Source: CAZIPZ01 sp964541075
GTDB taxonomy: Bacteria > Acidobacteriota > Terriglobia > 20CM-2-55-15
Direction of reading: 5' to 3'
NCBI GenBank assembly: GCA_964541075.1
Contig: CAZIPZ010000193.1
Coordinates: 1 to 7,540, forward strand
Length of the DNA: 7,540 nt
The translations under genes were made by a program, and so were the position numbers. The notes under the pieces were generated by a model that saw nothing but the letters and a program-made list of their open reading frames with translations, was not told the DNA's origin and did no database searches. Positions 1 to 6,138 of this stretch are shown here, piece by piece (position 1 is the first letter of the stretch; every line of letters begins with the position of its first letter).

Positions 1-38
1 TTACAGAAATCGTTCCACCACCGGTTAGCTTCGCCGGG

Positions 39-617
39 ATGTCCTCAGAGGAAGCGGCTGCCGAACTTGCCGTTGTGTTGCGGTGGCTCTTCCGAGATCC
101 CGCTAGACGTGAGGCCTACCTGAAGCAGCTCGAACACGATGGGATTCTGCCTCTCGCCTGTGAAGACAGAGAAAAATTCGAAAAGATACGCAGTGTACTT
201 GAACAGCAGTCTGCCGAGGAAGTGCGGCTGATCATGAGGTCTGAAACGGCAGCGTTTGCGTTTGGTGGTCTTGACACGGACCACCAGCCAACCAAACCCT
301 TATACACAATAGAAATCACGAATTCCACAGGCGATCTTATCCCCGAAATTGTGTGTTTCTACAAACGCGTGGGGATGAACGGGCTGGTGTTCCTGCGCAA
401 ACTGCAAACCGATCCCGGTGAAATTTTTTTGTTTATTCTTGGCGAAGGTCCGTTGATGGAATCGTATGTCATCGGGGTCTATCAAATCGACCCGAGCGAT
501 GGCTCAGAGTATCGGGCAGTCGCTATCCCGCCGCAAGGACGTATGACCAATAGCCGCGCCATTTCAGAGGGGCATCAGAGCTCATTGTGGACGGACCACT
601 ATGAGCTTTTGCCATAG
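39..617 (+). CDS. Hypothetical protein, possibly 5'-partial, first gene of a two-gene unit
   Basis: I do not recognise this protein. From the first ATG it is 192 aa. Residues 1-70 are rich in Ala, Glu, Arg and Leu and probably helical. Residues 85-165 look like alternating beta strands, including LYTIEITNST and EIFLFILGEG. There is no signal peptide or membrane segment. The start is uncertain: the frame stays open leftwards to base 3, where it reads TEIVPPPVSFAG, and no purine-rich ribosome binding site precedes the ATG at 39. The true start may therefore lie outside the window. Residues 18-45 (RDPARREAYLKQLEHDGI and following) loosely recall the DP-xx-R-xx-(Y/L)L pattern of NHLP/Nif11-type leader regions, but this is a resemblance only. 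The TAG stop lies two bases before the next ATG, so the two genes are probably co-translated and their products may be partners. Confidence 0.7.
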   Translation: MSSEEAAAELAVVLRWLFRDPARREAYLKQLEHDGILPLACEDREKFEKIRSVLEQQSAEEVRLIMRSETAAFAFGGLDTDHQPTKPLYTIEITNSTGDLIPEIVCFYKRVGMNGLVFLRKLQTDPGEIFLFILGEGPLMESYVIGVYQIDPSDGSEYRAVAIPPQGRMTNSRAISEGHQSSLWTDHYELLP

Positions 618-619
618 GA

Positions 620-2899
620 ATGCCTGGCATTACAGACAATTTCGACTTTGTGCTTCAGGTAAGCGGCAGGACGCTTCAACGTGTCTTTGAAGCGATGCAC
701 TCCCACGGAACCTTTCCGCATTCCTACGTCCGCCATACCAGTGCCGGGGATGTTGTTGNNNNNNNNNNCATCGGCGCTCCTACTCTTGGTTTTTCAACCG
801 CGCTTGCGTCCGATGGAAAGCTCCACGCTACGGCGACCAGCCGAGTGACCTACCATGCAAGTCCGTCGGCGCTGCGTTTCGATCCGGGGCGTTCCGCTGT
901 TGCGATTGTTGAGATTCAATCCGTGCTGTCGTTGGGAACGGGCGATCCGGTTTCGCTGTCGGGCAACCCTTCAATCTTTTTTGATTGGACAGGCACAACA
1001 GCCGCAAACATCTCGGTTACGGTTCCACACGGAACCGTTGACGGTCACGCACTGGTTAATGAAGTTCAGGCCGCAGTGATCGATGCCATCGGAGAGGCGG
1101 GTTCGGGCAAAGTGCCATTGCCCGCTCTCCGCGTCGGTTCTGAATCCATTGAGAGCCTGTCCGCACGATTCGCAAGCAGTTCATCCGGCCCCATCTTGTC
1201 GGTTGGTATGAATGTTGGCGCACAACCGAAGGGATCGAGCGCCGGAATCGGCCAGGCCTTCGTTTCCAGCGACTGGGCGATTGCCCTCTCAGCCCCGTAT
1301 TTGGATGGCCTCCTCGAGAATGCTCTGCTGAGTAGCCTCGGGGCTCTTCCCGGTCCAAGGGGCGCCGCATCCGGTGTGGTTCTGTCCAGCAACGTGATTT
1401 GCGTATTGCCGAATCCATTCGCAGGCATCTTTGGTCCGTCCTGTCTGGCTTCAGCGACTCAGGAGTTATCGCTCGACCGTCTTGATTGGTCGTATGGAAA
1501 CGGAGTTGTTACGTTCACGGGACGGATCCGCCAGGTTACGAACTCATTCCTCGTGCCGCCGCTGACGGCTGATTTTTCCGTCAATGCCACCCTGTCACTG
1601 AATACCAACGGCGGAATCTCAATAACATTCGGTCAGCCTCAGGCGCAGCTTGCGGAGTGGTATGCCGTTTTGGTGAATGACCTCAGTGCTGGCGCGCTCG
1701 TGACCGCGGTTGACACCGCTATTGCTTCCAGGCTCAACGCCTTCACTGCATCCTCAGGCGCCGGACTGTTTTCGGATGATGTATTAAGGAGCGTGACGGC
1801 GTTAGGAACGGCGATCGACATCGGCGCGTCAGCTACAGCGACGAGTATCGCTGTACACAGCGACTGCATTGTGATTCAGGGGGTTCTTGGAATATCGGAA
1901 CCGATTCGCCCAATAGTTGCCGAATATACGCCCATAGCAGACCCATCGAATCCGTCAACGCTGCTTTTGCACGCGGGTCAGAGTTGGGCGCCGGGTTCGA
2001 CCATCAGCAGTCTGGAATGGACGTTCGGCGATGGAGCAACGGCGACAACCGCCGATATGCAGCTTTCAACGGTTGCAAGGCACGCGTACTCGGCATCGTC
2101 GGCTCGGGCATGCCTGAAAGTTACAGACTCGCTTGGCCGCAGCGCGACAAGGTGTCATGACCTCACACCTGGGCGCCTTGTGCTGACGCGGACGAATCTT
2201 CTTGATGCATCTGAGCCTGAATGGGTCGTTTGCTCGTCGCACGATCCAGTCGATCTGACTCTTCGAGTTACGAGCAACGGTTGGCCAATGGCCGGTGTCT
2301 CAATTGAAATTTCAGGAGGCGGGAAGTCCACTCAGGTCGTCACAACCGCCGCCGGCTTCGCCAGAATCGCCGGTTTCGATCACTCCTGGTTCACGCTGCC
2401 TCCCGGACAGACGCCGTTATTCCTGCTCGGTCGAATGAGTCTGGCCGCAACGCTGAGCGGCTATCCGGCTGTTCAACAACAACTGTGGCTGAAGGATTGT
2501 GCAGGGCAGAAAGACTGGAGAAAGAGGATTTCCGGAATCGAGACCGTTCTTATTGCGTTTCAGAGCCGGTTGCAGAACCACATAGTGACGGCATTCACGA
2601 ACCTTGCGCAAGGCGCCGCGAAATCGGACGACGAAATGGTTTCCTTCTTGAAGGATGTAACTCTCGCCCGTAACGTCTTAGGACACCTCGTGGAAATTGC
2701 CGGCAGCACGGGTGATCGCAACCTTCTGCGTCGTGTTCTCGGTGTTTCTACGGACCTTTCATCATCAGGCGATCTCCTCGATCACCTTACTCGGGTCATC
2801 ACTGAGACTCAGGATGCGCTGATCGATCGCGCGACCCAGATCATGGAAAGTCGTCAGGCCAGGTGGCCGAGGTCTAATTCCGAAGGAGGGCGGGTTTGA
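620..2899 (+). CDS. Large multidomain protein: beta-rich (TULIP-like?) N-terminus, PKD-like and Ig-like domains, helical tail
   Basis: The product is about 759 aa with no named function that I recognise. Residues 1-430 are strand-rich. Two segments there look alike: DFVLQVSGRTLQRVFEAMH (9-27) and DWAIALSAPYLDGLLENAL (218-236). Each is a strand ending in Ser and then an amphipathic helix, as at the start of the two halves of TULIP/BPI-like lipid-binding proteins; the TULIP label is inference. Residues 434-516 form a PKD-like domain (WTFGDG at 467-472, HAYS at 488-491, CLKVTDSLGRSATRC at 498-512). Residues 535-626 resemble another Ig-like fold, and 630-750 is helical. Seven cysteines are present (261, 275, 416, 498, 512, 538, 627), yet there is no signal peptide or membrane segment. 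The start is supported by an in-frame stop at 602-604 and by coupling to the upstream gene; AGGA abuts the ATG. The frame crosses 10 N at 759-768, so the length and the join near residue 47 are provisional. Confidence 0.8.
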   Translation: MPGITDNFDFVLQVSGRTLQRVFEAMHSHGTFPHSYVRHTSAGDVVXXXXIGAPTLGFSTALASDGKLHATATSRVTYHASPSALRFDPGRSAVAIVEIQSVLSLGTGDPVSLSGNPSIFFDWTGTTAANISVTVPHGTVDGHALVNEVQAAVIDAIGEAGSGKVPLPALRVGSESIESLSARFASSSSGPILSVGMNVGAQPKGSSAGIGQAFVSSDWAIALSAPYLDGLLENALLSSLGALPGPRGAASGVVLSSNVICVLPNPFAGIFGPSCLASATQELSLDRLDWSYGNGVVTFTGRIRQVTNSFLVPPLTADFSVNATLSLNTNGGISITFGQPQAQLAEWYAVLVNDLSAGALVTAVDTAIASRLNAFTASSGAGLFSDDVLRSVTALGTAIDIGASATATSIAVHSDCIVIQGVLGISEPIRPIVAEYTPIADPSNPSTLLLHAGQSWAPGSTISSLEWTFGDGATATTADMQLSTVARHAYSASSARACLKVTDSLGRSATRCHDLTPGRLVLTRTNLLDASEPEWVVCSSHDPVDLTLRVTSNGWPMAGVSIEISGGGKSTQVVTTAAGFARIAGFDHSWFTLPPGQTPLFLLGRMSLAATLSGYPAVQQQLWLKDCAGQKDWRKRISGIETVLIAFQSRLQNHIVTAFTNLAQGAAKSDDEMVSFLKDVTLARNVLGHLVEIAGSTGDRNLLRRVLGVSTDLSSSGDLLDHLTRVITETQDALIDRATQIMESRQARWPRSNSEGGRV
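759..768. other. Assembly gap (10 N) inside the large coding region
   Basis: Ten undetermined bases replace sequence within the N-terminal part of the 759-aa reading frame, at about codons 47-50. The same frame reads plausibly as coding on both sides, but a run of exactly 10 N is often a placeholder of arbitrary size. The true number of missing bases and the continuity of the frame are therefore unknown. Confidence 0.99.
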
Positions 2900-3175
2900 T
2901 CTCCATACCCTTTGGGGAGCCGACAGTGCAGGAGCAGTCCCCGACAGGCAGGAACAATTCGACCCCTTGGATGAAAAATGAAACTTGGCTATTGAATAAT
3001 GATTATCGGCAAATGAAACCATGAGAGATCACTCATTGCAGCCCACTGCGAAAGGCTCTCAATTCTCATCAACCAAACTCAGTTCTCAGTGACCATCGGT
3101 TAATCGCCATCAGCCATCCAATCTTGAGCGGATCCTTCGCCGCGCCAATTCGTCCCGGTTGGCATCGGCCGGCGG
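2900..3175. other. Convergent intergenic region without a gene
   Basis: About 276 bases separate the stop of the large plus-strand gene from the stop of the minus-strand ATPase gene. No convincing coding frame, tRNA or other RNA gene is visible. Two convergent transcripts must end here, but I see no strong GC-rich hairpin followed by a T tract on either strand. The short hairpin candidate CTCC (2901-2904) with GGAG (2916-2919) has no T run. The only clear structure is the imperfect tandem repeat at 2920-2960. Confidence 0.7.
2920..2960. repeat. Two-copy imperfect tandem repeat, about 20-21 bp
   Basis: Copy 1 is 2920-2940 and copy 2 is 2941-2960. Both begin with CCGACAG and continue with GCAGGA, then CA and a T. 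Copy 2 lacks one T between the two conserved blocks. Aligned with that one-base gap, 17 of 21 columns agree. It lies just after the stop of the 759-aa gene. It looks like a small slippage duplication; two copies are too few for a named repeat class. Confidence 0.6.
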
Positions 3176-3877
3176 CTACTTCTTAACGAGCAACATGGTC
3201 GCCGGGTCAAGGGCGAGCGAGAGCTTTGCGATATTCGGGTTCTCGTGATCTTTCAGGAGAGAAAGGTGCACCCCGTCGCTGTGGTCTGCCATTTGGACGA
3301 TAACCGCTATGGCGGGGGCCAGCTTCGCGAGATGTTCGGGAACGCCGTTTTCATTTGTGGGTGCGTGGCGGTGAGTCATAGCGGACATCCACATCTCGGC
3401 ATTGAATTCGACGGCAAGCTGCTGGAAGGCTTCCATGTCCGCCAGAGTCGCCCGTTCGAAGTCGAATCCCTGAATGATCAGGCATGCCGGAGCGAAGTGG
3501 ACATATTCCTTCAGAAAGTTGATCGAGTGTCGCAGCTTATGAATCGTAAACGACTTCCCGGCATACGTGTGGATGATCCGGTTGCGCTCCATTTCGAGCC
3601 GCTCGGCGGCAAGGTCTTCAAGTTGTGCGGCGCGCGCAAGATCCATGAAGATTTCGTCGTAAAACTCACGAACGTGATCGACGGTCTTATCGAGTGAGAC
3701 GTGCAGCGTCTTTCGCCCACGCATGGCCTCGTCGAGAGCGATCCCAACGAGAAAAGCGGTCTTTCCGATTCCGTGTCTGGCGACCACGACTCCAATGTTG
3801 CCTGGGCCAAGTCCACCGTGTATCGAGTGTTCAAACAATCGCAGCGGATTGCGTTCGTTGAGTTCTTTGCGATACAT
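3176..3877 (-). CDS. RecA-fold P-loop ATPase (KaiC/DnaB-like), second gene of the fusA operon
   Basis: This 233-aa protein is a single RecA-like ATPase domain of the KaiC/RadA/DnaB group. The Walker A motif is ARHGIGKT at residues 33-40, preceded by GGLGPGNIGVVV as in DnaB and KaiC domains. HVSLDKTVDHVRE (59-71) matches the strand where DnaB has SLE with the catalytic Glu; here the residue is Asp63. The Walker B strand is ACLIIQGFDF (131-140), with Gln136 where the family normally has Asp. SAMTHRH (165-171) and LLKDHENP (207-214) match the later sensor and strand regions. There is no N-terminal helicase domain, zinc finger, signal peptide or membrane segment. The start is firm: ATG lies 3 bases after the fusA stop, with AGGAG six bases upstream. 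It is probably translated together with EF-G. Nucleotide binding is likely; hydrolysis and the biological role are open. Confidence 0.85.
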   Translation of the reverse strand: MYRKELNERNPLRLFEHSIHGGLGPGNIGVVVARHGIGKTAFLVGIALDEAMRGRKTLHVSLDKTVDHVREFYDEIFMDLARAAQLEDLAAERLEMERNRIIHTYAGKSFTIHKLRHSINFLKEYVHFAPACLIIQGFDFERATLADMEAFQQLAVEFNAEMWMSAMTHRHAPTNENGVPEHLAKLAPAIAVIVQMADHSDGVHLSLLKDHENPNIAKLSLALDPATMLLVKK

Positions 3878-3880
3878 CGT

Positions 3881-5971
3881 CTACTCCTCGTCGTCGGCTA
3901 TCAAGCCTGTGCCGTATTTCTTGACCAGTTCCGTGTGAACCTCTGCCGGCACCGGAGCATAGCGTGAGAATTCCATTGTGTATTCGGCTTTCCCTTGGGA
4001 CGCTGAGCGAAGGTCGGTCGAATAGCCGAACATTTCTGCGAGGGGCACTTCGGTGTCTACCCGGACAAATCCTTCTTCTTCCGTAGTCCCGACAATGATG
4101 CCACGCCGTTGCATGATGGTGCGGACGAACTGGCCTTGAAATTCGATCGGCCCTTCGACTGAAACCTTCATGATCGGTTCGAGAATCTGCGGTTTCGCGG
4201 ACGAATAAACCGCGCGGAACGCCCCGCGGGCTGCCGCCTGAAAAGCATTGTCCGACGAGTCGACGGCGTGTGCGCCGCCGTCATTGATGACGACACGAAA
4301 TCCCGTGACAGGGAATCCAATCAGGCGGCCCTTCGCCATCATCGACCTGAAGCCCTTCTCGACCGATCCAATAAATTCCTTGGGAATCGAACCACCATAA
4401 ATCTCATCAACGAACTCAAAATCTCCCTCTTCCATGGGTTCGACGTATCCTGCCACTCGTCCGAATTGTCCGGACCCGCCGGTCTGCTTCTTGTGGGTGT
4501 AGTTGAACTCCGCCTTGCGAGCTATCGCTTCGCGGTACGCGACCTGGGGAGCGCTGGTCTCCACCTCGGCGTCATATTCGCGTTTCATGCGTTCGACGTA
4601 GACGTCCAGGTGAAGTTCGCCCATGCCCGAGATCACCGTTTCTCCGGATTCTTCATCAACGCGTGCGCGGAAGGTCGGGTCCTCTTTTGTGAATCGCTGC
4701 AGCGCTTTGCTGAGGTTGGCCTGCGCTTTTTTGTCCTTGGGCTTGATGCTCAAATGAATCACCGGGTCCGGAACGTGCATGGACGTCATTGAGTATCGAA
4801 TAGTCTCGGCCGTGAACGTGTCGCCGGAGGCGCAATCGATGCCGAAAAGGCCTACGATGTCGCCCGATGCCGCATCCTGAATGTCTTCCATTTCATCTGC
4901 GTGCATGCGCACGAGGCGGCCAACTCGCACGCTGCGTCCCGTGCGGCCGTTGACGATCGTATCTCCCTTTCGCAACTGTCCCTGATAGATCCGAATATAG
5001 GTAAGCTGGCCGAAGCGTCCTTCCTCCAGCTTGAAAGCAAGAGCCACAAGCGGTGCGGAAAGATCCGAGTTGAGTGTGACTTTTTCCTCTCCTTTGGAAA
5101 TGTCGAGGGCTTCGTTGACGATTTCTGTCGGATTCGGCAAGTAACGCGTCACCGCGTCGAGCAGCGGCTGCACGGCTTTGTTTTTGTAAGCCGAACCTAG
5201 AAAGACCGGGGTCAAATCGAGGGAAAGCGTGCCCCTTCGAATCGCGTCATGAATCATCTCCGGAGTGGCTCTGTCCTCAAGCAACGCCTCCATGAGATCG
5301 TCGGAATACATTGAGATGGCATCCAGCATCTCTTCGCGCTTCTCTTCCGCCTGTTTGCGGAGAGCCGCAGGAATTTCTTCCACGCGCCGGATTTCGCCAT
5401 TAGTTCCATCAAAGTAGTGCGCCTTCATCTCGATGAGATCGATGATTCCTTCGTGCTGACCTTCGAGGCCGATAGGAATCTGCATCATCACGGCGTTATG
5501 TTTGAGCTTTTCCCGCAGTTGAGTCACAACGCGAAAGGGATTCGCGCCGGTCCGGTCCGATTTATTGATGAAAGCGAGCCGCGGGACTTTATATCGCCGC
5601 ATCTGCCGGTCGACAGTCATCGACTGAGATTGCACGCCGGCCACTGCGCACAGAACAAGGACCGCACCGTCAAGCACCCGCAGTGAGCGTTCGACCTCAA
5701 TCGTGAAATCCACGTGGCCGGGAGTGTCGATAATATTAATGAAATGATTGTTCCACTCGCAGTAGGTTGCGGCGGACTGGATCGTAATGCCGCGCTCTCG
5801 TTCCAGGTCCATGGAATCCATCTTCGCGCCAACTCCGTCCTTCCCCTTCACGTCATGGATAATCCGGATACGCTTGGTATAGAACAGTATCCTTTCGGTC
5901 AACGTCGTTTTGCCGGAGTCAATATGGGCGCTGATTCCGATGTTTCGCAGCCGCTTCAAATCACTGATCAC
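3881..5971 (-). CDS. fusA: Elongation factor G, mitochondrial EF-G1-like (spdEFG1) type
   Basis: This is a full-length EF-G of 696 aa, the translational GTPase that drives tRNA-mRNA translocation on the ribosome in the cytoplasm. GTPase motifs are all present: G1 AHIDSGKT (15-22), G2 RGITI (60-64), G3 DTPGH (82-86), G4 NKSD (136-139) and G5 GSAYK (259-263). Domain II follows at about 305-400, domain III at about 405-480, domain IV with its tip loop THKKQTGGSGQ (492-502), and domain V at about 600-685. The Ser in AHIDSGKT (ordinary EF-G has Ala), the VKGKDGVGAKMDSM segment (41-54) and GIDCASGDTF (377-386) are hallmarks of mitochondrial EF-G1 and its bacterial relatives. In those lineages translocation and ribosome recycling are split between two EF-Gs. 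The start is GTG, chosen because GAGAGG lies five bases upstream and the protein begins where the family does. It is not in a str operon; an ATPase gene follows after 3 bases. Confidence 0.97.
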   Translation of the reverse strand: MISDLKRLRNIGISAHIDSGKTTLTERILFYTKRIRIIHDVKGKDGVGAKMDSMDLERERGITIQSAATYCEWNNHFINIIDTPGHVDFTIEVERSLRVLDGAVLVLCAVAGVQSQSMTVDRQMRRYKVPRLAFINKSDRTGANPFRVVTQLREKLKHNAVMMQIPIGLEGQHEGIIDLIEMKAHYFDGTNGEIRRVEEIPAALRKQAEEKREEMLDAISMYSDDLMEALLEDRATPEMIHDAIRRGTLSLDLTPVFLGSAYKNKAVQPLLDAVTRYLPNPTEIVNEALDISKGEEKVTLNSDLSAPLVALAFKLEEGRFGQLTYIRIYQGQLRKGDTIVNGRTGRSVRVGRLVRMHADEMEDIQDAASGDIVGLFGIDCASGDTFTAETIRYSMTSMHVPDPVIHLSIKPKDKKAQANLSKALQRFTKEDPTFRARVDEESGETVISGMGELHLDVYVERMKREYDAEVETSAPQVAYREAIARKAEFNYTHKKQTGGSGQFGRVAGYVEPMEEGDFEFVDEIYGGSIPKEFIGSVEKGFRSMMAKGRLIGFPVTGFRVVINDGGAHAVDSSDNAFQAAARGAFRAVYSSAKPQILEPIMKVSVEGPIEFQGQFVRTIMQRRGIIVGTTEEEGFVRVDTEVPLAEMFGYSTDLRSASQGKAEYTMEFSRYAPVPAEVHTELVKKYGTGLIADDEE
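3884..3889 (-). promoter_or_regulatory. Ribosome binding site of the ATPase gene, inside fusA
   Basis: Read on the minus strand, GAGGAG encodes the last two Glu codons of EF-G and is followed by TAGACG and then the ATG of the ATPase. The AGGAG-to-ATG spacing is 6 bases, which is near ideal. It fixes the start of the ATPase and supports translational coupling with fusA. Confidence 0.8.
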
Positions 5972-5976
5972 TAAAA

Positions 5977-5982
5977 CCTCTC
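5977..5982 (-). promoter_or_regulatory. Ribosome binding site supporting the GTG start of fusA
   Basis: On the minus strand the sequence is GAGAGG, then TTTTA, then GTG. The purine-rich block five bases from the GTG justifies a GTG rather than an ATG start. No closer in-frame ATG precedes the conserved RNIGISAHID segment. Confidence 0.7.
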
Positions 5983-5995
5983 AACCTGTAAATTG

Positions 5996-6020
5996 TCATT
6001 GATGCCCTTCAGATCAATGA
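5996..6020 (-). repeat. Perfect 8-bp inverted repeat in the fusA leader
   Basis: TCATTGAT (5996-6003) and its exact reverse complement ATCAATGA (6013-6020) flank a 9-base loop. On the fusA side it would form a hairpin about 25 bases upstream of the GTG, just before the ribosome binding site. It could be an operator for a dimeric regulator or an mRNA structure affecting fusA translation. It lacks the T tract of a terminator. The repeat is seen directly; its function is inference. Confidence 0.55.
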
Positions 6021-6035
6021 ACAGTAATACCACGC

Positions 6036-6049
6036 CGGCAAAGATGCCG
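6036..6049. repeat. Small hairpin CGGCA-AAGA-TGCCG between divergent genes
   Basis: A 5-bp GC-rich stem with a 4-base loop: CGGCA at 6036-6040 and TGCCG at 6045-6049. It lies in the middle of the fusA/yceH divergent region, upstream of both coding regions. It may be part of a promoter or operator, or may be chance, because a 5-bp stem is short. Confidence 0.35.
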
Positions 6050-6050
6050 T

Positions 6051-6103
6051 ATTTGTCATCTTTAGATTATCTGAGACTCTTGCCGATTATCAGTATGACA
6101 AAT
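6051..6103. repeat. Perfect 9-bp inverted repeat in the divergent promoter region
   Basis: ATTTGTCAT (6051-6059) is exactly complementary to ATGACAAAT (6095-6103), with 35 bases between the arms. A related ATTGTCATT occurs at 5992-6000. The interval between the arms also holds a direct repeat GATTATC at 6065-6071 and 6085-6091, spaced 20 bases start to start, close to two helical turns. This arrangement suits protein binding sites controlling the divergent fusA and yceH promoters. No convincing -35/-10 pair could be fixed on either strand. Confidence 0.5.
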
Positions 6104-6138
6104 GTGAGCGTTCGCATGTTCTGGTACATTGTGGGGGT

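Noticed and set aside
1056..1428. Overlapping minus-strand frames opposite the large protein gene
   Set aside because: Two frames of equal length in different phases over the same bases, Arg/Pro-rich, with no start signals: typical shadows of a long gene.
2901..2919. CTCC/GGAG stem after the large gene as a terminator
   Set aside because: Only four base pairs with an 11-base loop and no T run.
3155..3172. Hairpin CCGGTTG-GCAT-CGGCCGG as terminator of the ATPase operon
   Set aside because: On the minus-strand transcript two of the seven pairs become A-C mismatches and no T tract follows. It pairs better on the plus strand, more than 250 bases after the large gene.
3245..3697. Plus-strand open frame of 150 codons opposite the ATPase gene
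   Set aside because: It is antisense to the Walker-motif ATPase, has no recognisable domain, and the ATPase has the better start signal.
4268..4792. Plus-strand open frame of 174 codons within fusA
   Set aside because: It lies wholly antisense to a strongly conserved part of EF-G and looks like a shadow of its codon use.
6079..6130. Promoter for yceH using TTGCCG or ATGACA as -35 and TACATT as -10
   Set aside because: No combination gives a 16-18 base spacer with acceptable boxes; TACATT is 24 bases from ATGACA.
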